From: Planctomycetota bacterium
Lineage (GTDB): Bacteria > Planctomycetota > Planctomycetia > Pirellulales > UBA7805
Assembly: GCA_021413705.1 (NCBI GenBank)
Contig: JAIOPX010000416.1
Coordinates: 1-32,849 of the forward strand
Length of the DNA stretch: 32,849 bases
Direction: 5' to 3'
Positions 23,570 to 31,393 of this stretch are shown here, one piece after another (positions within the stretch are counted from its first letter, which is position 1; the number at the start of each line of letters is the position of its first letter). Both the position numbers and the translations under genes were made by a program. The notes under the pieces were generated by a model that worked only from the letters and a program-made list of their open reading frames with translations, was not told where the DNA came from and ran no database searches.

Positions 23570-25411
23570 TCACTCGTTGCTTCCGCTGTGGGGCACCCGC
23601 GCCGTGGACCGGGCCGCGACGTGATCGGTTACTTCCACCTTGTCCAGCAGCAAAGCGCTGGCCACCCCGCGCGTCGGTTCGCAGCGGATACGCATCTGCA
23701 CTTTGCGTCCCGCACCAGCAAACTGTTGAAAATCGAAACCAGCGCGATCTTTCCATCGGCCCGGGGTGCGATGCACGATGCCGCCAGGAGCCTGCCAGCT
23801 CATTGTATAACCCTCGGCCGTAGTTTCGAGCGCGAGTACCACATCCCGCGTCCAGTCCAGCGGCTTCCCGCCTTTTTCCTCGCAAGGCGACTTCATGTAT
23901 TCGACCTTCGAGTTCGGATCGTTCCAGGCCGTCAGCCGAAGCTCGTTGGGCTGGCCGGCAATGGTGCTGCTGTAAATCCGTACTTCCACCTGGCTTTGCT
24001 CGTCGTCGCTCACCAGCGCCATCACCACATGCGGCGAGGGGGCAGCACGTAAATGCCACTTGAAGCTGGCCCCGCCAACGCTGAAGCGATCGCGGCTTCG
24101 TAACTCCAATGGACTGTTGGTCTTCTTCCAGAGCCGCCGCCCCTCGACGGTGCTTAACTGCGCCGCTCCATCTACTTCCTTGGCCGTCGTAGAGGGCTCT
24201 CGATGCGATAGCAAGTCAAATCCGCCCCCTATGCCGTCCAGGTTACGGGTCAGGTCGCCATCGTTAAAATCGTCGTCCTGCACGACCTCGCGATCGCTCA
24301 ACAGCGCCTGCCCGGCAAAGAACTCATCTGGATTGACGGGCGTGGGCTGCAGTGTGCCTTGTTGATCGACACGCACGGCACTGCCGGCAGAAACGATTTC
24401 TGAATGTGGATTGGGGATTGCGGATTGAGGAACGCGGACTTCGGAAGTAGCTGTTTCTGTTTCGGCGGCGACTTCGACTTTGCCGGAGAGGACGTGAACT
24501 TCGGTCGTGAGCGCATTGGTGGTTGGACTTACCTTCCCCTGATCCCTCCCCCCTGGCACCTGATCCCCAACCCCTGCCCCCTTCCTCTGCACCACCATGC
24601 CGAACTCAGTCCCCCGATCGACTGCGGTCAGCGTGGGGGAGGCGATCGTAAAGCCGGCGCCCTGCGGCGGGACGTGGGCAGTAAGCTTGCCGTGGGAGAG
24701 GAAGGAAGGGTGGAAGGCCGATTTCGGATCCCTGCCCCCTGATCTCTGTCTCTTCTCTTCCCCCACCACGAACTCCACGGGGCCTTGCAGGACCACCCTG
24801 GCACCGGAGGTGTACTCGATTTCTGCAAGTCCCGAATGCAAACGCAGGGTGTGACCGGCCTTCAGGGGTTCGGAGACTGCTTGGGCAATGTCCTTTGTGT
24901 TCCTTTGATGTGACGGCACGTTCCGACTGTCGTCTGCCCACACTGCCTGGACCGTCCGCACCAAATGGGCCACAACGGGTGCTGGTGACTCAGGTTGAGC
25001 TGCCTGCCGCAGCCAGCCGCTAAGATAGATCACTCCGACCAACAGCGATGCCGCCACGGCGGCGGCCAACCAGCGGAGGCGATAGCGCGCCAGGCGAGCC
25101 GTTCCTTGGCGAGCGGGGGGCGTAAGCCCCCTGTTTTCTTCGGGCGCAATCAACAGGGGGCTTATGCCCCCCGCTCGCCTGGAATCCGCTTCGCTCGGCA
25201 GTCCAGACGTGTTTTTCCCGCGACTGAGCCACAGCAGCCGGGCGTGGACATTCATATAGCGAACATAAAACCGCCGTGCCGTTTCGTCACCGGAGAGCCG
25301 CAAGTTCAACAGCGTCCCCTGATCTTCCGTCAGCGTTCCTTCGCATTCGGCCTCGATCCAGCCCCAGATCGGATCATGAGGTTCAGGCGTCAGCATGTGC
25401 GATCGAGTCAT
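23570..25411 (-). CDS. FecR-domain membrane protein with C-terminal jelly-roll, carrying repeat insertions
   Basis: The start ATG at 25411 overlaps the sigma factor stop as ATGA. The 613-residue protein has an N-terminal anti-sigma-like region (about 1-65), one membrane helix (115-134), a FecR domain (about 185-345: HSGLAEIEYTSGARVVLQGP, GKLTAHVPPQ, RGTEFGMVV, TEVHVLSGKVEV), and a C-terminal LamG-like domain (about 380-595). It probably holds the sigma factor inactive or relays an outside signal to it. The coding sequence contains several stretches foreign to the domain that match dispersed repeats: residues 78-102 (a palindrome), about 219-235, about 277-293 and about 323-337. All keep the frame. 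The jelly-roll shows no obvious catalytic motif. Confidence 0.85.
   Translation of the reverse strand: MTRSHMLTPEPHDPIWGWIEAECEGTLTEDQGTLLNLRLSGDETARRFYVRYMNVHARLLWLSRGKNTSGLPSEADSRRAGGISPLLIAPEENRGLTPPARQGTARLARYRLRWLAAAVAASLLVGVIYLSGWLRQAAQPESPAPVVAHLVRTVQAVWADDSRNVPSHQRNTKDIAQAVSEPLKAGHTLRLHSGLAEIEYTSGARVVLQGPVEFVVGEEKRQRSGGRDPKSAFHPSFLSHGKLTAHVPPQGAGFTIASPTLTAVDRGTEFGMVVQRKGAGVGDQVPGGRDQGKVSPTTNALTTEVHVLSGKVEVAAETETATSEVRVPQSAIPNPHSEIVSAGSAVRVDQQGTLQPTPVNPDEFFAGQALLSDREVVQDDDFNDGDLTRNLDGIGGGFDLLSHREPSTTAKEVDGAAQLSTVEGRRLWKKTNSPLELRSRDRFSVGGASFKWHLRAAPSPHVVMALVSDDEQSQVEVRIYSSTIAGQPNELRLTAWNDPNSKVEYMKSPCEEKGGKPLDWTRDVVLALETTAEGYTMSWQAPGGIVHRTPGRWKDRAGFDFQQFAGAGRKVQMRIRCEPTRGVASALLLDKVEVTDHVAARSTARVPHSGSNE
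24408..24444. repeat. Heptameric tandem repeat inside the FecR-like gene
   Basis: Five consecutive 7-base units begin with GG: GGATTGG, GGATTGC, GGATTGA, GGAACGC, GGACTTC, with decay toward the right. On the coding strand they give the segment RVPQSAIPNPHS. The unit has the look of a dispersed low-complexity repeat rather than domain sequence. Confidence 0.7.
24533..24582. repeat. C-rich CCCCTGATCC-type repeat inside the FecR-like gene
   Basis: The plus strand is a run of CCCCTGATCC, CCCCTGGCACC, TGATCCCC and CCCCTGCCCCC units. A shorter related piece, GGATCCCTGCCCCCTGATC, lies at 24726-24744 in the same gene. Translated on the minus strand they give Gly/Arg/Asp/Gln-rich inserts (GVGDQVPGGRDQGK and RQRSGGRDPK). 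Confidence 0.65.
25108..25179. repeat. Palindromic element inserted in frame in the FecR-like gene
   Basis: Arms of 28 bases (25108-25135 and 25152-25179) are reverse complements with one mismatch: GGCGAGCGGGGGGCGTAAGC and eight more. Another single arm lies at 27529-27557 between genes. The 72-base hairpin is translated as FecR residues 78-102 without breaking the frame. Confidence 0.85.
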
Positions 25412-25941
25412 GAGCCTCGCTCCATCAAGGTTCGCTGGATACATCGCAAGACGGTCTGCCGAATGCGGCGGACCTTGATATAGAGCGCGTCGGCGGTCGT
25501 CTCCAGCAACGACGCCAATTCGCGAATGGTCTGCCGGCCGCTATACGACCTCTTCAGCAATTCTTGTTGTTCAGCTGGGAGCTTTTCGATGCAGGCGGCG
25601 AGCGCTTCGAGTTCCTCGCTCTGCTCGGCCTGAGAGTCTAAAGTCAAATCGGCGATGACCTGAGCCATTTCATCGCTCAACGATATTCCGGCCGGGTTGC
25701 GTTTCTGGCGGAAGTTGCGTACCTCGTTGAACGCGATGCCGCACGCCCAGCGGACAAAATCGCGCTGCGGGTCGTATTCCTCTCGCTTTTTCCACAGCAC
25801 CAGTGAGGACTGCTGAAAAACGTCCTCAGCATCCTGCCAGTGGGGCAGTTGCGTGACGATGAAGGCGAACACGCGGTCTTGCGAACGTATGAACCGCTCG
25901 GCGAAATCAAATTGGGCCTCGGAATCGGCCGTGTCGGTCAT
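25408..25941 (-). CDS. ECF RNA polymerase sigma factor (Rhodopirellula/Verrucomicrobium type)
   Basis: A 177-residue sigma-70 family factor. Region 2 spans about 10-80 (FDFAERFIRSQDRVFAFI, WQDAEDVFQQSSLVLWKK, FVRWACGIAFNEVRNFRQKR) and contacts the -10 element. Region 4 spans about 115-170 (CIEKLPAEQQELLKRSYSGR, TIRELASLLETTADALYIKV then RRIRQTV) and contacts the -35. It resembles the sigma subfamily expanded in planctomycetes and Verrucomicrobia, whose members sit next to FecR/LamG proteins. GAGG about ten bases upstream supports the ATG at 25941. Its stop overlaps the start of the FecR-like gene as ATGA, so the two are made together. The targets are unknown; the PEP-CTERM gene downstream is a candidate. 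Confidence 0.93.
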   Translation of the reverse strand: MTDTADSEAQFDFAERFIRSQDRVFAFIVTQLPHWQDAEDVFQQSSLVLWKKREEYDPQRDFVRWACGIAFNEVRNFRQKRNPAGISLSDEMAQVIADLTLDSQAEQSEELEALAACIEKLPAEQQELLKRSYSGRQTIRELASLLETTADALYIKVRRIRQTVLRCIQRTLMERGS

Positions 25942-26225
25942 TGGCGAGGAACCTCCCCTTGGACCCTTAGTATCGTGGCGACAAGCACGGATTGGACAAG
26001 GAAAGGAAACTATTTCACGAAATCTTCTTCATGGAGCAGTCAATCCATACGAAATCGAACCTACTTCAGCAGAAACGCTTAGGCGGTAACGCCACGACTT
26101 GTCCAATGCTTCTCCCAAAGCCACGATACAAGGTGCGTTGGATGCCTGCACCGATGAGATGGTAACATATACGCCATTTCACGACCCCTCCGACGCCCGT
26201 TCACACGCAAGGGAGTCTTTCGCAC

Positions 26226-27509
26226 ATGCAACGTCGCCAGTTTCTGAAAGCGGGAGTAGCGGGGGCCGGGGCGATCGGATTGCCGACATGGGTGCCGCGG
26301 CACGTTTTGTCCGCTCCCGGCCGGCCCGGGGCTAATGATCGCATCTCGGTGGCCGCCATTGGCGTCGGAGGCCGTGCAGCCTTACTCTTGCAGCAGCTAC
26401 CGCCCGATGCCCAACTCGTCGCGCTGTGCGACTGCAATTTGCCGAGGGCCGAGGCTTTCAAGGCTAAGGCGAAGCTCGATTGTCCGGTCTATCAAGACTA
26501 TCGAAAAGTCCTTGATCGAAAAGATGTGGATGCGGTGATCGTGGCTACCGGAGAGTTTCAGCGAGTGCTCCCCTGCATTCATGCTTGTCAGGCGGGCAAA
26601 GATATCTATGCGGAAAAGCCGCTGACTCTGTACATCCAAGAAGGTCGCGCGCTGGTGGACGCCGTCCGGCGGCATCAGCGCGTCTTGCAGGTCGGCTCGC
26701 AACAGCGTTCGATGGCCATGAATCGCATCGCTTGCGAGTTGGTGCGCGGCGGTGGTCTAGGAAAACTGCTGAGCGTACAGGCGATCAATTATTCAGGACC
26801 GCAGGAGTCCCCGCCGCAGCCAATCGCAGAACAACCCTTACCGGCCGGATTGGATTGGAGTGTCTGGCTGAACCAGGCGGCGAACCGCCCGTTCAACCCT
26901 CAGTGGATGAGCTGGATGCGATGGCGGGATTTCAGTGGCGGGCAAATGACCAACTGGGGTGCTCATGGGGTGGATCAAATTCAGTGGGCGCTAGGAATGG
27001 ACGGTACGGGGCCAGTCGAAATGTGGCCTCTGACGCCCGGGCCAAATGGCCAGGTCGCCATAAAATATGCCAACGGCGTGGAAGTTCACTTCGTGATTCA
27101 AGAGAACCGCGGGCCGATGGGGGGCGCTATCTTCATCGGTGAAAAAGGAAAGCTGGAAATCAACCGCAATAAGTTCAGCTCCAATCCGCCGGAAATCGCC
27201 GTGGAGTTGCTGAAAAAAGTGGACGTAGGGGAAGAGGAACGCAAGTGGAGCGACAAGCTGGCGCTCTGGCAGGCTCGGTGGCACATGCAGGATTGGCTCG
27301 ACTGCATCCGAACGCGGAAGTTGCCGGCGGCCGACGTGGAGATCGGCCATCGCTCGGTCACGATTTGCCATTTGGCGAACATTACGCGGGCTGTCGGCCG
27401 TCGCCTGCGATGGGATCCTACGAAAGAACAATTTGCAGGGGATGAGGAAGCGAACCGACTCGTGGACCGCCCACGGCGCAAGGGGTACGAATTGCCGCAG
27501 GGCAGTTGA
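26226..27509 (+). CDS. Tat-exported Gfo/Idh/MocA-family oxidoreductase
   Basis: A 427-residue protein starting MQRRQFLKAGVAGAGAIG, a twin-arginine signal of minimal length. The Rossmann domain reads ISVAAIGVGGRAALLLQQL, then VIVATGEFQ and the EKP motif YAEKPLTLYI. The C-terminal domain contains WGAHGVDQIQWALG, the helix carrying family substrate-site residues, and ends with the DEEANRL motif shared with the other two oxidoreductases here. The substrate is unknown but probably a sugar or polyol. It diverges from the sigma operon with 284 bases between them. It is followed by a repeat-bearing spacer and a third family member, so the pair looks like an old duplication. Confidence 0.92.
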   Translation: MQRRQFLKAGVAGAGAIGLPTWVPRHVLSAPGRPGANDRISVAAIGVGGRAALLLQQLPPDAQLVALCDCNLPRAEAFKAKAKLDCPVYQDYRKVLDRKDVDAVIVATGEFQRVLPCIHACQAGKDIYAEKPLTLYIQEGRALVDAVRRHQRVLQVGSQQRSMAMNRIACELVRGGGLGKLLSVQAINYSGPQESPPQPIAEQPLPAGLDWSVWLNQAANRPFNPQWMSWMRWRDFSGGQMTNWGAHGVDQIQWALGMDGTGPVEMWPLTPGPNGQVAIKYANGVEVHFVIQENRGPMGGAIFIGEKGKLEINRNKFSSNPPEIAVELLKKVDVGEEERKWSDKLALWQARWHMQDWLDCIRTRKLPAADVEIGHRSVTICHLANITRAVGRRLRWDPTKEQFAGDEEANRLVDRPRRKGYELPQGS

Positions 27510-27528
27510 TGCCAGGCCAGTGGGAACT

Positions 27529-27557
27529 GGCGAGCGGGGGGGCGTAAGCCCCCTGTT
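27529..27557. repeat. Dispersed GGCGAGCGGGGGGCGTAAG repeat, intergenic copy
   Basis: This 29-base stretch matches the arm of the palindrome at 25108-25179 with one extra G. The following bases to about 27650 hold a further small palindrome (CCGGC-TTCC-GCCGG) and a second CTCGCC end, so the spacer between the two oxidoreductases seems to be built mostly from repeat material. Confidence 0.75.
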
Positions 27558-27773
27558 CTGCAAGTGACGAATCCTATCTGTATATTACGACCCCGGCACC
27601 ACCTCAACGGCCGGCTTCCGCCGGTCGCTCACACCGACCGCTCGCCTGAAGTCCGCTACTCGCCAGAACTCCAATGCCGCGCCGCTTGAGAATTATCGAG
27701 CCAGCGACTAGCCTATCGTTATTCGGGCATCTCCGTCGTTCGGCTGCATTCTTCATCCGCAGGAGCCCAGGCA

Positions 27774-29060
27774 ATGGCGCGACAGGTTTTTCGTCTTCAT
27801 CGTCGGCGGTTTTTGAAAGCCGCGGTTCAAGTGGGTGCGGTGGCCTTGGCCCCGCAGGTCATTCCCAGTTCCGCACTGGGGCGCGACGGCGCGGTGGCCC
27901 CCAGCGAACGGATCGTCATGGGGGGGATCGGCATCGGGAACCGAGGAACGTATGACCTCGGCTGTTTCTTCGAACAGCCCGATGCCCAGTTCGTGGCCAT
28001 CTGCGACGTTAAGAAGGCCCGGCGCGATGCGGTCAAACAGATGACCGATAAGAAGTATGGCAACCAGGACTGCAAAACATATCGCGACTTCCGCGAGTTG
28101 CTGGACCGCGGCAACATCGACGCCGTGCTGATCGCCACCGGTCCGAACTGGCATGCGACGGCTTCGTTCTATGCCGCTCGCGCCGGCAAGGACATGTATT
28201 GCGAAAAACCGTGTACGAAAAACATTGCGCAAAGTCTGGCGCTGGCCGATATCATGCGGCGCTCAGGACGGATCTTCCAGGCCGGAACCCAGCGCCGCAA
28301 TCTTCCTCACTTTGCTTTTGCCTGTGAGCTTGCCCGGACGGGTAAGCTTGGCAAACTCAAGACGGTGCATGCCCATCCGGCAGGCATCCACACTGAAATG
28401 AGCGGCTGGCTTTCACCCGAGAAAGAACCGAACAAAGAAGTCATCGACTGGGACATGTATCTTGGTCCGGCTGCCTGGCGGCCCTTCAACAACCGAAATC
28501 TTGACGGATTCAACTTTGAAAAAGGGGGCGGGCTTGTCGGGGGCGGCGTGTTGGAATGGGGATCGCACTGCGTGGATCTCTGCCAATGGGCCGTCGGAGC
28601 CGACCATACCGCGCCCGTGGAATACAATCCGCCTGTGCGTGGCCGCGTAACTGCCCGCTATGCCAATGGTGTCGAGTTGGTGATCCGCAACGACGGTTGG
28701 CTGAAATTGGGCTCTTGTCCGGTTCGATTCGAGGGAGAGACGGGGTGGGTGGAAACCGGCGACAGCGGCAAGTTGGTGCTTAGTTCGCCAGAGTTACTGG
28801 CCGGAAACAAAGTGGCGGAAATCGGCGGCTATCCTGCCACCTTCCACGTCCGCGACTTCCTCGACTGCGTCAAGTCGCGCAGCCAGCCGAAGGCCAATGC
28901 TGAGGCGGCCTGCTATGCACACATCGCCTGTCATGCGGCGAACATCGCGATCGCTCTGGGGCGTAAATTGACATTCGACACCAAGTCGAACGAGTTTGTA
29001 GGAGACGACCAGGCAAACCGGCTTCGATCCGAAGCGCTCCGCGAACCGTGGAGGCTGTAA
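27774..29060 (+). CDS. Tat-exported Gfo/Idh/MocA-family oxidoreductase
   Basis: A 428-residue protein with a twin-arginine signal (LHRRRFLKAAVQVGAVALAP). The Rossmann domain begins IVMGGIGIGNRGTYDLG, followed by VLIATGPNWHA and the EKP motif YCEKPCTKNI. The C-terminal domain carries LEWGSHCVDLCQWA and ends FVGDDQANRLRSEA. It resembles the enzyme at 19957-21258 more than its neighbour at 26226: both share FRELLDR, FQAGTQRR and a WGxHxVDLCQWA motif. The stop overlaps the start of the HEAT-repeat gene as TAATG, so the two are co-translated. The substrate is not determinable from sequence. Confidence 0.92.
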   Translation: MARQVFRLHRRRFLKAAVQVGAVALAPQVIPSSALGRDGAVAPSERIVMGGIGIGNRGTYDLGCFFEQPDAQFVAICDVKKARRDAVKQMTDKKYGNQDCKTYRDFRELLDRGNIDAVLIATGPNWHATASFYAARAGKDMYCEKPCTKNIAQSLALADIMRRSGRIFQAGTQRRNLPHFAFACELARTGKLGKLKTVHAHPAGIHTEMSGWLSPEKEPNKEVIDWDMYLGPAAWRPFNNRNLDGFNFEKGGGLVGGGVLEWGSHCVDLCQWAVGADHTAPVEYNPPVRGRVTARYANGVELVIRNDGWLKLGSCPVRFEGETGWVETGDSGKLVLSSPELLAGNKVAEIGGYPATFHVRDFLDCVKSRSQPKANAEAACYAHIACHAANIAIALGRKLTFDTKSNEFVGDDQANRLRSEALREPWRL

Positions 29061-31219
29061 TGAATCATCCCATCAGGCGGAGGTTGGCGATGCTCACATT
29101 TTCAGGCGCGGGGCGGTGTTTCACATCAGCAGCAGTGGCACTCTTGTTGTGCGGCGTCGCTCGCGCAGCCGACAAGCCGAGTGCCGAGGAAGACAAGCTG
29201 ATTGCAATCCTGCAATCCGGCGCACCTCAGGCGGAAAAAGCTATCACCTGCAAGAAACTTGCAATTCATGGCAGCAAGGCCGCGGCTCCGTCACTGGCCC
29301 CGCTGCTCTTGGATGAGAAATTGACCTCCTGGGCGCGAATCGCCCTGGAAGCAATTCCCGGACCCGAAGCGGATGCAGCCTTGATCGGCGCACTGCAGCA
29401 GGCGCAGGGACGGACGCTGATTGGCGTGATCAACTCGATCGGCGTGCGGCGCAACAAACAAGCCGTAAATCCATTATCGGTCAAGCTCAAATCAGATGAT
29501 GCAGAGGTGGCATCTGCGGCGGCAATAGCCTTGGGAAATATCGGCGGTGCAGAAGCGACAAAGTTGCTGCTTGCTTCCTTGCCGACTGCTCCTGTAAGCA
29601 CTCGATCCGCTGTGGCGGAGGGCTGTATCATTGGCGCTGAGCAGCTTGCCAAAGACGGAAAACTCCCCGAAGCGATCGAAATCTACGACGCCGTGCGGAA
29701 GGCCGAGGTTCCCCATCCACGCATCCTGGAAGCCACGCGGGGGGCCATTCTAGCACGGAAAGAAGCAGGGCTGCCGCTGCTCCTGGAGCAATTGCGAGCC
29801 AAAGACAAGGCAACATTTCAACTAGCCTTGAGCGTGGCCCGCGAACTACCTGGCCCCAATGTTTCCGCGGCGCTCACGGGTGAGATCGCGAGTGCTACGC
29901 CCGAGCGCGGGGCATTGATACTTCGCGCCTTGAAGGACCGCCGCGATCAGGTAGCTTCGCCAGCGATGCTTCAGACAGCCAAAACAGGTTCGAAGCCCGC
30001 TCGCCTGGCCGCCCTGGGCATAATCCGACAGTCGGGTGATGTCTCGTGCCTTCCGACGCTGCTGGAAATAGCCGCTCAGGAGGACGTTGAGCTGGCTCAA
30101 GCCTCCAAAGAAGCGCTGGCGGAACTTCCCGACAAGAATGTCAACCTGGAGATTCTCGCACGCCTGACCAAAGCCGACGACAAATCGAAAAAGATCCTCA
30201 TTGAGGTGGTTGGTTTGCGGCGGATTGCCGCAGTCCCGGCGCTGATCGCGGCGGCCGACAGCAAGGACGCCACGATCCGCCACGCCGCGTTGACAGCGCT
30301 GGGCGCCACCGTTGAACTCAGCGACGTAGCCGAGCTCATCAAGCGAGTCGCCTCACCCGCGGCAGCCGAAGACGTCAGCGTATCCCGTCAGGCTCTGCGA
30401 GCGGCGTGCGTGCGGATGTCCGATCGCGAAGTGTGTGCGCAAAAACTCGTGGCTGCAATTCCAGGTGCTTCTGTGCCCACCAGGTGCATCTTCCTGGAAA
30501 CGCTTGGCGCCATGGGTGGCTCTGCTGCGCTGGGCGCACTCGGTGCAGCCGGCAAAGACTCGGACCCGCAATTGCAGGATGTTGCCAGCCGGATGCTTGG
30601 CCAATGGATGACGGTCGATGCGGCGCCGGTATTGCTCGACCTGGCGAAAAACGCGCCCGAGGATAAGTATAAGACGCGAGCATTGCGAGGCTGTCTCCGC
30701 ATCACTCGGCAGTTCACCATGCCCGATCGGCAGCGGGCCGAATTGTGCAATGGCGCCCTGACGGCGGCCACTCGGCCGGAAGAACAGAAGCTAGTGCTGG
30801 AAATTCTCCAGCGTTATCCCAACGCGGACACTCTGGCGGTGGCCGTGCAGGCGGCACAGATGCCGGCTCTTAAGCAGGAAGGTTCCCAACTGGCTGCAGC
30901 AATCGCCAAGAAACTCAGCGGCCAGGATATTGAGGCCGGGGAATTGGTGAAGCAACTTCAGACGCCGGTCAAGCTAGAAATCATCAAGGCGCAATACGGC
31001 GCTGGTAACGGCCAGAAAGATGTCACCGAAGCACTGCGACAGGTTGCCCGAGATTTGCCGCTGATTGTTCTGCGCTCGCCCAGCTACAACGACAGCTTCG
31101 GTGGCGATCCTGCGCCGGGCGTCTCCAAGAAGTTGCGTATCGAGTATCGGATCAACGGCGCCGCGGGTGACGCCTCGTTCGCGGAGAATGCAGTCATCAT
31201 GCTGCCGACGCCGAAGTAG
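29060..31219 (+). CDS. Exported HEAT-repeat protein
   Basis: The ATG at 29060 is chosen because GGAGG lies seven bases upstream and it overlaps the preceding stop; a GTG at 29048 has no ribosome site. The 719-residue product has a signal peptide (FTSAAVALLLCGVARAAD). About 550 residues of HEAT-like alpha-helical repeats follow (AEVASAAAIALGNIGGAEAT, VPALIAAADSKDATIRHAAL, LQDVASRMLGQWMTVDAAPV). The last 75 residues switch to a beta-type domain (IIKAQYGAGNGQKDVTEALR to FAENAVIMLPTPK) of a kind I have seen at the ends of other planctomycete secreted proteins. No haem or catalytic motif is seen, so a scaffold or partner of the coupled oxidoreductase is the likeliest role. The stop codon lies inside a palindromic repeat. 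Confidence 0.85.
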   Translation: MNHPIRRRLAMLTFSGAGRCFTSAAVALLLCGVARAADKPSAEEDKLIAILQSGAPQAEKAITCKKLAIHGSKAAAPSLAPLLLDEKLTSWARIALEAIPGPEADAALIGALQQAQGRTLIGVINSIGVRRNKQAVNPLSVKLKSDDAEVASAAAIALGNIGGAEATKLLLASLPTAPVSTRSAVAEGCIIGAEQLAKDGKLPEAIEIYDAVRKAEVPHPRILEATRGAILARKEAGLPLLLEQLRAKDKATFQLALSVARELPGPNVSAALTGEIASATPERGALILRALKDRRDQVASPAMLQTAKTGSKPARLAALGIIRQSGDVSCLPTLLEIAAQEDVELAQASKEALAELPDKNVNLEILARLTKADDKSKKILIEVVGLRRIAAVPALIAAADSKDATIRHAALTALGATVELSDVAELIKRVASPAAAEDVSVSRQALRAACVRMSDREVCAQKLVAAIPGASVPTRCIFLETLGAMGGSAALGALGAAGKDSDPQLQDVASRMLGQWMTVDAAPVLLDLAKNAPEDKYKTRALRGCLRITRQFTMPDRQRAELCNGALTAATRPEEQKLVLEILQRYPNADTLAVAVQAAQMPALKQEGSQLAAAIAKKLSGQDIEAGELVKQLQTPVKLEIIKAQYGAGNGQKDVTEALRQVARDLPLIVLRSPSYNDSFGGDPAPGVSKKLRIEYRINGAAGDASFAENAVIMLPTPK

Positions 31220-31276
31220 GACGGGTTTCCTAACCCGTCCATTCAGTTCGTAGACGGGCTGGGAAGCCCGTCCTAC
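31216..31276. repeat. Palindromic repeat overlapping the HEAT gene stop codon
   Basis: GTAGGACGGG (31216-31225) and CCCGTCCTAC (31267-31276) are outer arms. Inside are two 8-bp hairpins, GACGGGTT-TCCT-AACCCGTC and GACGGGCT-GGGA-AGCCCGTC. The TAG stop of the HEAT-repeat gene is bases 2-4 of the repeat. It may act as a transcript end, but there is no U-tract. Confidence 0.8.
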
Positions 31277-31287
31277 TGCAATAGCGC

Positions 31288-31328
31288 AAAAAAAGGTACC
31301 GCCGCGTCCCGGGGAAGGACGCGGGCGG
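31288..31328 (-). terminator. Intrinsic terminator of the porin gene
   Basis: On the minus strand the GGACGCGGCGG type arms (31317-31328 with 31299-31309, one bulge) form a G+C-rich stem. After a four-base gap it is followed by seven T (31294-31288). It lies about 65 bases downstream of the porin stop. Confidence 0.75.
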
Positions 31329-31393
31329 CACCCGGTGGGAGACCATGGCATGTCGAGGTGGTTCGGCCGTCAGGCCGTCTCGATCGTGACTTC

